The notes under the pieces: generated by a model
Databases searched by the model: none
The model's input: only the letters and a program-made list of their open reading frames with translations
Told to the model about the DNA's origin: nothing
Program-made: the position numbers and the translations under genes
In this document: piece after piece, positions 21,953-35,422 of the stretch
How the letters are laid out: each line of letters starts with the position of its first letter
Numbering within the stretch: the stretch's first letter is position 1
Source: Deltaproteobacteria bacterium
GTDB taxonomy: Bacteria; Myxococcota_A; UBA796; UBA2385
Assembly (NCBI GenBank): GCA_018401435.1
Contig: JAGYJW010000026.1
Coordinates: 37,782-101,781 of the forward strand
Length of the DNA stretch: 64,000 bases
Direction: 5' to 3'

Positions 21953-23379
21953 TCAGCCCAGCAGGGCGCTCACGGCGTCGCGCTCGAGGTTGCGGGCCTG
22001 CACCAGGGCTGCGGTGGAGGCGTCGAGCAGCAGCTGCTCGACGGTGGCCTCGGAGGTCTCCACCGCAAAGTCGGCGTCTTCGATGGTGGACTGGCTGGAG
22101 GCCAGGGCCACGGTCCAGTCGTCCTGGAAGCGGGCCACGCTCTCGAGGCGGTTCCGGGTGGCCCCCACGCCCGCCGCCGCGAGGTTGACCGCGTCCAAGG
22201 CGCTGTCCAGCGCGGCCAGCGCGGCCTGGGCGTCGCTGGCGTCATCGATGGTCAGGCCGTCGATGCCCAGCCCATAGGTGGTCAGATCGCTGGGAAAGCG
22301 GGCCGTGACACGGTCATTGGCGGTGTTGTGGATGCCCACCTGCACCTCCAGCCCGTCCACCGGACGGGCGTTGGCCACCAGGTCGGCCTCGATAATGCCC
22401 AGGGTGGTGGGCAGATTCGCCCCGTTGAAGGTTAGGTTTTGCATCAGGCCGCCGGTGTCGGCGGTCAGGTCGTCAAAGACCGCGCTGTGGGTGCCCGTCT
22501 GGATCAAGGCGTGCACGGTCCAACCGGCCGCAGCCAGCTGGGCGGCGGCCGAGGCCTCGGTGGTGCCGCTCAAGTTGATCTCCAGCCCGGCATCCGACAC
22601 ATAGATCACGACCTTCTGGGTGGCCTCGTCCCGCACCACCTGGCGGTCGGGCTCACCCGAGGCCCCCGTGGTGCTGTTCACGCCGGTCTGGTCCAGGATG
22701 GTCGTGTAGGGGTCCATGGCCCCCACGCCGGTGGTGCTCAGCGCGGCGAGGGCGGCGTCAAAAGATGCGTCGCCGTCCTGCAGCCGGGCCAGGCTCTGGC
22801 TGCCGTCCACGGCGTCCGTGCGGGTGGAGACGTCTACCAGGGCCATGCGCGCATCCAGCCCCACCGCCCGCAGGTTGTCGCGCAGCGTGGGCAAGGCCAG
22901 CCGCAAGGCCGGAATCTCGAAGCCCATGCTGTCGGAGGTGTCCACCATCACGATGATCTCGATGGCGCCCGGCGCGGTCAGGCGGGTGCCCCCGACGCTG
23001 GTGCTATTGGCCACCCGGTCGATCTCATCGAGCAGCTCCCCGAACTCGTCGTCCAGGTAGACCCGCTCGTCATCGGCCAGGGTCTCGGAGCTGGAGGCGA
23101 CGGCCAGGGCCCGCATGCGCTGGAGCATGTCGGTGATCTCGCCGATGCTGCTATCCGCCACATCCGAGGCGGCGATGGCATCCTGCACATTGCGCCGCGC
23201 GGCCTGCAGCGACCGCCCCGCCGTCTCGAGGTTGGTGGCCACGCCCAGCCCCGCGGCGTCATCGGCGGCGCGGTTGATCCGAAGGCCGACGCGAGCCGCT
23301 CCAGCACCCCGCCCAGCGTGCGCTGGCGGGCGGCGGCGCATCTTGGATGCGCTGCGAGCGGCCGATGAACAGAGATCAT
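21953..23379 (-). CDS. Flagellin with an inserted VWA domain (frameshifted near the N-terminus)
   Basis: After repairing one missing base near 23287 this is a protein of about 475 residues. The first 130 match a flagellin D0/D1 N-terminus: MISVHR, RTLGGVLERLAS, GLRINRAADDAAGLGV, GEITDMLQRMRALAV, LLDEIDRVANSTSVGGTRL. The last 100 match the C-terminus: VGATRNRLESVARF, SQSTIEDADFAVETSEAT, ARNLERDAVSALLG. Where flagellins carry the variable D2/D3 domains there is a von Willebrand factor A domain of about 200 residues with the metal site DTSDS near residue 147, then VVIYVSDAG. VWA domains bind ligands through a metal ion, so the filament surface could be adhesive. No other flagellar gene is in the window. 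The frameshift may be real or a sequence error. Confidence 0.8.
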
Positions 23380-23498
23380 CTTTCGGTGGTCCATCCCCCA
23401 CAGGGGCTTATCGGTTCAGCCCAGAGGAGGTTGAGCGGCGGGCCTGGGGCGCAGTCCCTGCCCGAGAGGGGTCCTCTTGCCGCTACACTACCGCCACC

Positions 23499-23527
23499 TT
23501 GAACGCTGCGGTCCCTCGGCGTATCCT
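23499..23527 (+). promoter_or_regulatory. Sigma-70-like promoter for the MopE-repeat lipoprotein
   Basis: TTGAAC at 23499-23504 and TATCCT at 23522-23527 are separated by 17 bases. Transcription would start roughly 15-18 bases before ATG 23551. Confidence 0.55.
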
Positions 23528-23550
23528 CCGCGTCCTCGCTGGAGTCCTCG

Positions 23551-25170
23551 ATGCCTCGCCCCTCGGTCCTCCTCCTGCTGCCTACCGTGGCCCTCGCAAT
23601 CAGCGCCTGCGGCCAGGACTACGAGGTCAACGCCCAGAAGCGCGTCCTCTCCACCGCCCAGGCCACCTTCGACGCCGGCATGGTCGCGGTCAACGACCGC
23701 GAGACCCTCGACGTCCTGCTCTACAGCACCGGCCGTGGCGCGGTCACCATCTTCGACATCCAGGTGGAGGACAACGAGCACTGGAGCGTGAGCCCCGGCT
23801 GGCAGGCCTTCGACGAAGACGACGATCCCGAGACCCTGGTCTTGCAGGGCGGCAGCGACGAGGACCCCGACAGCGCCCTCTTCGAGGTGGTCTTCCGCCC
23901 CGGCGCCGAGTTGCAATACCGCACCGTCCTGACCATCATCTCCAACGACAGCGAGGTCACCGAGCGCACCGAAGACGACAATGGCATCTGGAAGATCGTG
24001 CTTCGGGGCATCGGCCGCGTCCCCTGCGGCAATGTCTACCCCCTGTTTCACGACTTTGGACCCCGGGCCCCGGGCGGCTACTTCAGCCGCCAGGCCAGGG
24101 TCGAGAACTGCGGCGGCGTGACCCTCACCGTGGCCGACTTCAACCCGGTCGGCAGCACCAGCTTCAGCGTCGAGAGCGTGACGCCCATGCTGGTCCTGCC
24201 CGGGGATAGCGACACCATCGAGCTGGCCTTCCAGCCGGCAGGCGGGGCCCCGGCGGCCTCGGCCGACATCGAGATCGTGTCCAACGACCCCGACCTCGCC
24301 CTGTCCACCATCGCCGTGCTGGGCAACGACTGCAGCCAGTCCATCCTGCCCCAGTGGGACAACGACAACGACGGCTGGCTGGCCTGTGCGGGCGACTGCG
24401 ACGACAACGACGCGTCGGTGAACCCCAGCATGCCCGAGCGCCCCGACAACGGCAAGGACGACGACTGCGACGGCGTCGAGAACGAGCCTGCCGGGCTCAA
24501 TATCGACGATGACGGCGACGGGTACACCGAAAATGACGGCGACTGCCACGACGGGGACCCCGAGATCTACCCTGGCGCCCCCGAACGTCAGAACCAGATG
24601 GACGACGACTGCGACGGCCGCATCGACGAGGGCACGACCTGGTACGACGACGACGGCGACGGCCTGTCTGAGCGCGAGGGCGACTGCGACGACGCCAACA
24701 ACCTGGTCTACCCCGGCGCCCCCGAGAGCCAGAACGAGATCGACGACGACTGCGACGGGCAGGTGGACGAGGGCTTCTACACCTTCGACGACGACTTTGA
24801 CGGCTTTGCCGATGTCGAGCCCGACGGCCAGAACGACTGCAACGACGAAGACCCCTGGACCTACCCGGGTGCCGCCGAAGACTGCGACAACCGCGACAAC
24901 GACTGCGACGGCGAGATCGACGAGGGCGAAGACGGCAGCCCCAACGGCGCCTGCGCCTTCCTGGTCGAGCGCGTGGTCGCCACCGAAGCCCCCAAGGGCT
25001 GCAGCAGCTTGCCTGCTGACAGCGCCGGCGGCGCCGGGGGCCTGGGCCTTCTGGCGGGGCTGGCGGGGCTGGTGGGTCTGTTGGCTGCCGCCGCCGCGGC
25101 TGAACCTCGCTCCCGCGGGGCTGCAGCCGACGGCGCCGCCCCTCAGCGATCCGAAGACCGGAACAGGTAG
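23551..25170 (+). CDS. Lipoprotein with MopE-type Asp-rich repeats and C-terminal sorting-like tail
   Basis: A 539-residue secreted protein. The signal peptide ends in lipobox ISAC. Residues about 35-270 are beta-rich and resemble the ASPM/SPD-2/Hydin-type 'choice-of-anchor' domains (TFDAGMVAVNDRETLDVLLY, VENCGGVTLTVADF). Then come four MopE-type repeats, each a DxDxDG loop followed by GDCDD, YPGAPE and DDDCDGxxDEG; these should bind metal, probably calcium. The C-terminus has Cys-Ser-Ser, a Gly/Ala/Leu membrane segment and Arg-containing end (GLLAGLAGLVGLLAAAAAA then EPRSRG), which resembles the MYXO-CTERM sorting signal. Its last 28 bases overlap the convergent FG-GAP gene. Confidence 0.85.
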   Translation: MPRPSVLLLLPTVALAISACGQDYEVNAQKRVLSTAQATFDAGMVAVNDRETLDVLLYSTGRGAVTIFDIQVEDNEHWSVSPGWQAFDEDDDPETLVLQGGSDEDPDSALFEVVFRPGAELQYRTVLTIISNDSEVTERTEDDNGIWKIVLRGIGRVPCGNVYPLFHDFGPRAPGGYFSRQARVENCGGVTLTVADFNPVGSTSFSVESVTPMLVLPGDSDTIELAFQPAGGAPAASADIEIVSNDPDLALSTIAVLGNDCSQSILPQWDNDNDGWLACAGDCDDNDASVNPSMPERPDNGKDDDCDGVENEPAGLNIDDDGDGYTENDGDCHDGDPEIYPGAPERQNQMDDDCDGRIDEGTTWYDDDGDGLSEREGDCDDANNLVYPGAPESQNEIDDDCDGQVDEGFYTFDDDFDGFADVEPDGQNDCNDEDPWTYPGAAEDCDNRDNDCDGEIDEGEDGSPNGACAFLVERVVATEAPKGCSSLPADSAGGAGGLGLLAGLAGLVGLLAAAAAAEPRSRGAAADGAAPQRSEDRNR

Positions 25171-27245
25171 CTCTTGCCCAGCGCGCGCCCGCCGCTCACC
25201 CAGTTGCGGCCGCCCAGCACGAGGTCCTGGAGCCCGTCCCCGTCAAAGTCGCCCGACACCCAGGTCTGACCGGTGCCGTCGTTGGCGGACTCGCAGCGGA
25301 ACTCGGCCACCTGCGAATCCAGGGGGGTCGTGCCCAGACCGGCCACCGACGACAGCAGCTCGCCGCCGACCACCCGCACGCGCCCTTCACCGCCCACGCC
25401 GCCCGACGGCTCGGTGACCAGCAGGTCGTCCAGGCCGTCGCCATCCAGGTCGCCGGTATTGCCCAGCGTGGCCCCCAGGCGGCCATTGGACCACTCGCCA
25501 CGCAGCCAGGCCTCCGACAGGTTGGGCCCGTCCAGGCCGATCCCCGACAGGATGCTGCCCACGTCGGCGTAGAAGTGCACGGCGCCCACCTCCAGGCTGC
25601 CCCCCCGATCCTCGCCCAGGCGGGTGATGGCGGCATCGGTCAGCCCGTCGCCGTCAAAATCGCCAAAAGCAAAGCTGTAGCCGAAGTAGTCATTGACCCC
25701 GGCCGTGCCCACCATGCTCGCCCAGGCCAGCCCGGCCACCGTGCCATCGCTGGCCGGAACGCCGCTGATGAAGCTGATGACCCCGGGGGTCGTGCCGCCC
25801 GCGCTCAGGCCCTGGGACAGGACTAGCTCGCCCTGGCCGTCGCCATCCAGGTCGGGGGCGCTGCCCACCTTCCAGAGCGCGCCCGGACTGTCCAGGGTGA
25901 TGATGCGATCCACCAGCGGCAAGAGGTCGCCGCTGCTGCCCAGATCCGCCAGGGGCACCAGCCAGACCGCGCTGTTGACCGGCGCGCTGCCATAGCTGGC
26001 CGCATAGAAGGGCGTGACCACCAGCTGGTCCATCTGCCCGTCCCCATCGACATCCCACAGCTGCAAGCCCTGGCTGTAGACCGTGGAGCTGGAGCTGTTG
26101 TTGATGTTGTAGCCAAAGGTGGCGTCGGCATCGGCCGAGGACATCGTGGCATTCCAGCGGGGCGCGCCGTCAAAGCGGCGCAGCACCCAGTCGGTGCCCG
26201 CGACCTCACCGCTGCCCACCAGCAGGTCGTCATAGCCGTCCAGGTCGAGGTCGGCGCACACGGCCCCAAAGCCCAGCAGGGTGTTGGCCGCGTTGCCGCT
26301 GATGACGGTGTCGGCGTCGGACACGGTCATGCCGGGGGTCCAGTCCGCGCTGTTGGCCCCGAACCAGATGCCCACGATGCCGGCGTTCACCCCGGAGGTG
26401 CTGGTGGAGACCGGCGCGGTGATCACGAGGTCCTGCAGCCCATCTCCGTCCAGATCACAGCCCTCCAGGCTGAGTCCGAAGTAGCCGTTGGCGCCGGTGT
26501 TGCCGGTCCAGGCCAGCTCGGCGTCGACGAGGTCGATGCGGCCGCCGTCCCGGCCGTCGCAGTCGGCGTCCAGCCCGTCGTTCATCCAGTCAAAGGCGCC
26601 GGGGTGCACGACGGGATCCAGGTCGTCGCAGTCGGCGCCGCCAAAGGCCACATCGTCGTAGCCGTCGCCATCGCCGTCCAGCAGGTCCGCGCCGTCGCAG
26701 TCCTGGTCCACGCCGTCCTTGGCAAGCTCGGGTGCGCCAGGAAAGATGCTGTCGTCGCTGTCGTCGCAGTCATTGCCGCCGTGGCTGCTGGAGTCGAAGC
26801 CGTCGCCGTCGGCATCGAGCAGATCGGCCCCGTCGCAGTCCTGGTCGATGCCGTCATAGGGCACATCGGCCCGGCCAGGGTTGATGTTGGGGTCGCTGTC
26901 GTCGCAGTCGTCGCCGTCCTCGCAGATGGCGCTGCTGACGTAGCCGTCGCCATCGCTGTCGAAGCCCTCGTCGGTCTCGCCGTCGCAGTCATTGTCGATG
27001 CCGTCGCAGAGCTCGGTGGCGCCGGGGTTCTGACGGTAGTCGTTGTCGTTGCAGTCGACATCGGAGAAATAGCCGTCATGGTCATTGTCGGTGCGCGGCA
27101 CATCACCGTCGCCGCCGTCCGTGCTATCTGGCCCATCCGATCCGTCGGCCGATCCGGTGTCCTCACCGCTGCTCGTCCCCTTGTCTCCGCAGGCTACGGT
27201 GAGCAAGAGAGCCATCGCCCACAGGGATACACGCTCGTTGGCCAT
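25143..27245 (-). CDS. Lipoprotein with MopE-type repeats and FG-GAP/integrin-like propeller
   Basis: A 700-residue lipoprotein (lipobox TVAC, then a Ser/Asp/Gly-rich spacer). Four Asp-rich repeats (for example DNDHDGYFSDVDCNDND and DGIDQDCDGADLL) span roughly residues 50-230. They are followed by about seven FG-GAP blades such as CDLDGDGLQDLVI, CADLDLDGYDDLLVG, DFDGDGLTDAAI and DLDGDGLDDLLV, which should fold into an integrin-alpha-like calcium-binding propeller. The role is probably at the cell surface: adhesion or structure. ATG 27245 follows GGAGCGG at good distance. It is divergent from ftsH and overlaps the end of the convergent MopE lipoprotein gene by 28 bases. Confidence 0.88.
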   Translation of the reverse strand: MANERVSLWAMALLLTVACGDKGTSSGEDTGSADGSDGPDSTDGGDGDVPRTDNDHDGYFSDVDCNDNDYRQNPGATELCDGIDNDCDGETDEGFDSDGDGYVSSAICEDGDDCDDSDPNINPGRADVPYDGIDQDCDGADLLDADGDGFDSSSHGGNDCDDSDDSIFPGAPELAKDGVDQDCDGADLLDGDGDGYDDVAFGGADCDDLDPVVHPGAFDWMNDGLDADCDGRDGGRIDLVDAELAWTGNTGANGYFGLSLEGCDLDGDGLQDLVITAPVSTSTSGVNAGIVGIWFGANSADWTPGMTVSDADTVISGNAANTLLGFGAVCADLDLDGYDDLLVGSGEVAGTDWVLRRFDGAPRWNATMSSADADATFGYNINNSSSSTVYSQGLQLWDVDGDGQMDQLVVTPFYAASYGSAPVNSAVWLVPLADLGSSGDLLPLVDRIITLDSPGALWKVGSAPDLDGDGQGELVLSQGLSAGGTTPGVISFISGVPASDGTVAGLAWASMVGTAGVNDYFGYSFAFGDFDGDGLTDAAITRLGEDRGGSLEVGAVHFYADVGSILSGIGLDGPNLSEAWLRGEWSNGRLGATLGNTGDLDGDGLDDLLVTEPSGGVGGEGRVRVVGGELLSSVAGLGTTPLDSQVAEFRCESANDGTGQTWVSGDFDGDGLQDLVLGGRNWVSGGRALGKSYLFRSSDR

Positions 27246-27306
27246 CGCTTCCGCTCCTCGGCGTTGACAGGGGCGACACTGTAGCACCTGTTCCTCGGAC
27301 CCTCCC

Positions 27307-29187
<1,881 letters not shown>

Positions 29188-29294
29188 ACTGGGCTCGAAT
29201 GGCACCGCGCCCCCGCCGTCGCACCGGCGGGCGGCCTTGCTGCCGCTTGCCCGCCGCCCTCCGGAGCCGCACCATCTCTCCCTCCACCACTTCC

Positions 29295-30107
29295 ATGCTG
29301 TTGAGCAGCTTTGGCGGACTGGCCCTCAGCCTCACCGCCCTGGCGGCCACCCCGCCCCCCAGCGCCGAGACCCCGCCGGACAGCGACGCCCCGGTCGTGG
29401 AGCCCCCGGAACCGCCGGCCATGCCCGATATCCGGGGCAGCTGGCGCATGGACCTCAGCCTGACCACCCAAGCCAAGCTGCCGGTGCTGGGCGAGACCAC
29501 CATCCAGACGGCCAGCATCTACCTGGTGCGGGTCGAGGGCACCCCCGACAAGCCCCTGCAGATTCAGCGGGTGTGCAGCATCACGCCCAACGCATCGCGC
29601 AGCATCGCCACCACCACCATCCCGCCGGGCTTCATCGGGGCAGTGCCCGAAAAGCGCTACATCCTGGAGATGGCGCCGGTGTCGGGGGGCTGGCGGGTAC
29701 GGGGCGATATGCAGACCCTCGCGGTGGGCTTCGATCCTGAGACCCAGAAGACCGGCGTCCCCCAGAAGGCCGGCTCTGAGGGCATTCTCGACTTCGAGGG
29801 CGATGGCAACCCTGGCGCCACCGTGCACATCCAGGCCCCGCTCTTTGGCCAGGTCGAGGTCTATATGGTGCAGCGCGCCCGCACCGTGGTCGAAGGCGTC
29901 TGGGATGGCCGGGACGAGGTCAAGGGCCGGGCAATCGTCAAGGAATTCGCCCAACGCACAGTGGGGGCCAGCAACCGCCTCTTCATCGCAAACCCCGAGC
30001 TGCGCGCCGTGCCCGAGACCAGCATCTTCCGCATGAAACGCGTGCCCGCAGGCAGCACCTGCGCAGATCTGGTCGCCGGTCTCGCCGCACCGCCCCCAGC
30101 CGGGTAG
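29295..30107 (+). CDS. Secreted protein of unknown function
   Basis: A 270-residue protein with a signal peptide (LLSSFGGLALSLTALAA), a Pro-rich segment and a beta-rich body including IRGSWRMDLSLTTQAKLPV, ASIYLVRVEG and VEVYMVQRARTVVEGVW. I recognise no family. ATG 29295 is chosen because it begins the signal peptide; the frame is open upstream. It lies just after ftsH and 8 bases before the next lipoprotein gene, so it may be part of the ftsH transcript. It probably acts in the periplasm or outer membrane. Confidence 0.7.
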   Translation: MLLSSFGGLALSLTALAATPPPSAETPPDSDAPVVEPPEPPAMPDIRGSWRMDLSLTTQAKLPVLGETTIQTASIYLVRVEGTPDKPLQIQRVCSITPNASRSIATTTIPPGFIGAVPEKRYILEMAPVSGGWRVRGDMQTLAVGFDPETQKTGVPQKAGSEGILDFEGDGNPGATVHIQAPLFGQVEVYMVQRARTVVEGVWDGRDEVKGRAIVKEFAQRTVGASNRLFIANPELRAVPETSIFRMKRVPAGSTCADLVAGLAAPPPAG

Positions 30108-30115
30108 CTCCGGGT

Positions 30116-30829
30116 ATGAACTCGACACTGCTCCGCTGCCTGCTCCCCGCCCTCCTGGTCGCCTGTGGCGCCGGCCGCGCCGGGCCGCCGGCCGCAGGCC
30201 CCCATGGCATCCACGATCACAGCATCCGCCTGAGCGGCGACCCCGCCACGGCCGAGGCCGACGCCGCCATCCTCCACCACCGCATCGAGCAGTGGGGTTT
30301 CGAGGGCACCGCCCGGGCCACAAAAGGCGAGATTGAGCTTCTACTGCGCTTTCCCAGCGGGGTCAGCCCCGACCGCCTGGTCGGCCGGCTGCTGCGTCCC
30401 GGGCGCCTCGGCGTCTACACCGAGGTCGCCCCCAACAGCAACCACATCACCTTGCGGGACTGTCCGGGGCCGGGCGAGCCCTGCCTGGACATCGCCGTGG
30501 GCCCGGCCCACCTGGGCTCCGAACACATCGCCGAGGTCAGCCCCCTGGAGGACCCCATGGGCGGCCCCGCCGCCGTGCTGCTGGTCTTCAACGACGCCGG
30601 CCAGCGCCGCCTGGCCCAGCTGGGCGAGCAGCTCGTGGGCCACCGCCTGGTCATCGGCGTAGACGACGAGGTGGTGGCCGCTCCCTTGTTGAGCGAGCCC
30701 CTGCTGGGCGACCGCGCCGTCATCCACCTGGGCCGCCGGGGGGTCGAAGAACCGGCCGAGGCCTATGCCCTGGCCGAACGCATCGCCGGACCGGCCCTGG
30801 CCGCCACCTGGGTGCGCAGCAGCCCCTGA
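30116..30829 (+). CDS. Lipoprotein with SecD P1-head-like domain
   Basis: A 237-residue lipoprotein (lipobox LVAC). The body resembles the P1 head region of SecD: a first half with AILHHRIEQWGFEGTARA and IELLLRFP, then a second half with VLLVFNDAGQRRLAQLGEQLVGHRLVIGVDDEVVAAPLL, which matches the SecD pattern of a final strand and helix. No membrane helices of SecD follow. SecD/F pull proteins across the inner membrane; a lipid-anchored copy of only this head might assist secretion or have another role. It follows the unknown secreted gene by 8 bases. Confidence 0.65.
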   Translation: MNSTLLRCLLPALLVACGAGRAGPPAAGPHGIHDHSIRLSGDPATAEADAAILHHRIEQWGFEGTARATKGEIELLLRFPSGVSPDRLVGRLLRPGRLGVYTEVAPNSNHITLRDCPGPGEPCLDIAVGPAHLGSEHIAEVSPLEDPMGGPAAVLLVFNDAGQRRLAQLGEQLVGHRLVIGVDDEVVAAPLLSEPLLGDRAVIHLGRRGVEEPAEAYALAERIAGPALAATWVRSSP

Positions 30830-30839
30830 GCGCGACGTA

Positions 30840-31322
30840 TCAGTCGGCCTTGACGGGCCGGGGCTCGGCCACGAGGTGGGTGGGCAGGGTGGCCTCCTCC
30901 GTCACCGGCGCGCCGGCTTGCACCGATGGCGTGGCCTCCTGGCCGACGGGCTGCGGCAAGGTGGAGGCCAGGGCGTCGGTCCCCCGGGTGATGCGCTGCA
31001 CCAGCTCGGACACGCCCACCGCGTCATTGGAGCGGCCCAGCCGGCGCTCCAGGTCACCAAAGGCATATTCGAGCTGCAGGGTGGCCATGGCGTCCACGCC
31101 GCGCAGGGCGGGCACCAGGGGCTGGAACTCTTCGAAGTAGGCGCTGCGGGAGCGGGAGCGGGCCTCCTGGCGGCGTCCCTCGGTCCAGGCGCGCTGGGCC
31201 CCCTGCAAGGCGTTGCGCAGGCCCTGGACCCGCTCCATGGGCGAGGCTTCGGCCACCTCGGGGGCGGGCGGCGGCGGGGTCTCGCAGGCCAGGACCAGCG
31301 ACAGCAGCAGCGCGCGTCTCAT
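30840..31322 (-). CDS. Putative lipoprotein, imelysin/FTR1-like helical domain
   Basis: A 160-residue lipoprotein (lipobox VLAC) with a helical region EARSRSRSAYFEEFQPLVPAL and LQLEYAFGDLERRLGR. It recalls the periplasmic helical domain of FTR1-type iron permeases, where acidic pairs bind iron. The match is weak and no permease is near. The ATG at 31322 follows a GGAGGG that is buried in a hairpin. The gene is divergent from clpB and convergent with the SecD-like gene. Confidence 0.6.
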   Translation of the reverse strand: MRRALLLSLVLACETPPPPAPEVAEASPMERVQGLRNALQGAQRAWTEGRRQEARSRSRSAYFEEFQPLVPALRGVDAMATLQLEYAFGDLERRLGRSNDAVGVSELVQRITRGTDALASTLPQPVGQEATPSVQAGAPVTEEATLPTHLVAEPRPVKAD

Positions 31323-31346
31323 CCACCCTCCGGGCGCCCCGGAGGG
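31323..31346 (-). promoter_or_regulatory. Hairpin covering the ribosome-binding site of the 31322 gene
   Basis: A perfect 9-bp inverted repeat (CCCTCCGGG-CGC-CCCGGAGGG at 31326-31346) ends 3 bases before the start codon. The GGAGGG used as ribosome-binding site forms one arm, so the folded message would hide it. Confidence 0.5.
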
Positions 31347-31449
31347 CGCCACCCGAAGGTAGCACGCCGTCGATCCTCCCGGAGTGCTAGGAGCGGCGGT
31401 TGATGGGGCCCACGGGGGGGCCGCTCTCGCAGAGCTTTTCCCACGCGCC

Positions 31450-31476
31450 TTGTCTCTGCCGTAGGGTGCATAGACT
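31450..31476 (+). promoter_or_regulatory. Possible clpB promoter
   Basis: TTGTCT at 31450-31455 and TAGACT at 31471-31476 lie 15 bases apart, about 60 bases before clpB. Spacing is short for the housekeeping sigma factor, and no clear heat-shock consensus is seen. Confidence 0.25.
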
Positions 31477-31533
31477 TCTCCTGAAACGGGCAGCAGGGCC
31501 CCGCTCCGCGCCCCCGGCCATCTGAGAGGACTG

Positions 31534-34163
<2,630 letters not shown>

Positions 34164-34167
<4 letters not shown>

Positions 34168-34970
34168 GCCCGGCAGAGGGCCCGCGCTTCGTGGCCCCGG
34201 CTGCGGGCGCGGGCCTGCTCGCCAGCGGGGCCAGCCTCTTTGACACCCGCGGGCGCATGGCCCGGTGGACCCGCGGCCTGGCCGGTGCGGTGCCCTTCGA
34301 TTGGACCGCCTGGCGTGCCGAATCGGGGCGGACCGGCTTGTTGACCGACGACCGGGCGGGGCTGCGCCGGGCGCTGTCCGACGCGGGCCTGCGCCCCGAC
34401 CGCCCCGTGCTGATCGCCGGCGAAGGACCGTCCGGATTTGGCGAAGAGGGGCGCCTGGCGTGGACCCTGCACCTGCTGGGCCACCCCCGCGTGCGGGTGG
34501 TGGATGGCGGCGCCGACGCCTTGCGCAAGGCCGCCGGCCAGGCCCCCTCCCCTGCCCTGCCCGGCCCCACCCTGGACTGGTTGCCCGAGCCCCCGGCCCG
34601 GGTGGACCTGGCGGGCCTGCTCGCCCGAGACCCCGCGACGGCTGTGTGGGATTGCCGCTCCGACGCGGAGTTTCACGGGGCCACCCCCTACCTCGAAGTG
34701 CGGGGCGGCCATGTGCCCGGTGCCCGCCACCTGCACTGGAAGGCCCTCTTTGCCGACGGCGGCACGCTCCTGCCTCCCGACCCGCTCCAGCGGCGCCTGG
34801 CAGACGCGGGCATCCCCCTCGACCGGCCCGTGATCTGCCTGTGCACCGGCGGCGTGCGCTCCGGGCTGGCCTGGCTGGTCTTGCAGCAGCTTCAGCACCC
34901 CGACGCCCGAAACTATGACGGCGGCATGTGGGAGTATAGCGCCCGCGCCGACCTGCCTCTCGACAGCTAA
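34164..34970 (+). CDS. Rhodanese-type sulfurtransferase
   Basis: A 268-residue protein with two rhodanese-like halves, as in thiosulfate or 3-mercaptopyruvate sulfurtransferases. The second half has [23 protein letters not shown] and the active-site loop [10 protein letters not shown], where the cysteine carries the persulfide. The first half lacks the catalytic Cys, as expected. It begins with a GTG that overlaps the clpB stop (GTGA), so it is coupled to clpB. Its stop overlaps the convergent DUF2141 gene by 4 bases. The donor and acceptor are unknown. Confidence 0.85.
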
Positions 34971-35407
34971 AGCAGGTAGCTCAGGCGGATATCCAGGCTG
35001 CGACCGGCGGAACCCAACTCAAAGGCGGCGTCTTGAAATCGGGGCGGGCCCAGGCGGCGATAGTCGGGGCCGATGCTGGCGCCTACGCCCTCCTCGGGAA
35101 TGCCCAGAAAGCCCGTGTCCAGCTGGCCGTTGCGGTTCTCGTCGTGGATGACGCTGACCGCCACCTGCCCCTGGGGCGGGTCGACAAAGCGCAGCTCGGC
35201 CTCGCCCCCCGCGATCTCGGCGCTCAGGCGCTGGACCGCCCTTTCGGCGCGGGTGGGGAAGCCCTCCGCCTGCTGCCAAAGGTAGACCTGCACCAGCCCC
35301 GCATCGTTGCGCAGGCCGCTCACCCGCACCACCAGGGGCGCGGGCGGCGGCGGCGGGGCGACCTCTTGGGCCAGGGCGATGCAGAGTGGCCAGAGAGGGG
35401 GCGACAT
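34967..35407 (-). CDS. DUF2141 family secreted protein
   Basis: A 146-residue protein with a short signal peptide (PLWPLCIALAQEV), a Pro stretch and a DUF2141 beta domain: VRVSGLRNDAGLVQVYLWQ, GQVAVSVIHDENRNGQLDTGF and a C-terminal strand. DUF2141 proteins are small extracytoplasmic proteins of unknown role. It ends the apparent aspS operon, 15 bases after the cyclase stop. Confidence 0.8.
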   Translation of the reverse strand: MSPPLWPLCIALAQEVAPPPPPAPLVVRVSGLRNDAGLVQVYLWQQAEGFPTRAERAVQRLSAEIAGGEAELRFVDPPQGQVAVSVIHDENRNGQLDTGFLGIPEEGVGASIGPDYRRLGPPRFQDAAFELGSAGRSLDIRLSYLL

Positions 35408-35422
35408 GGACAGGCTCGGGGC

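Noticed and set aside
27264..27292. A TTGACA before ftsH as promoter
   Set aside because: No acceptable -10 box occurs at 16-18 bases, so I did not call it.
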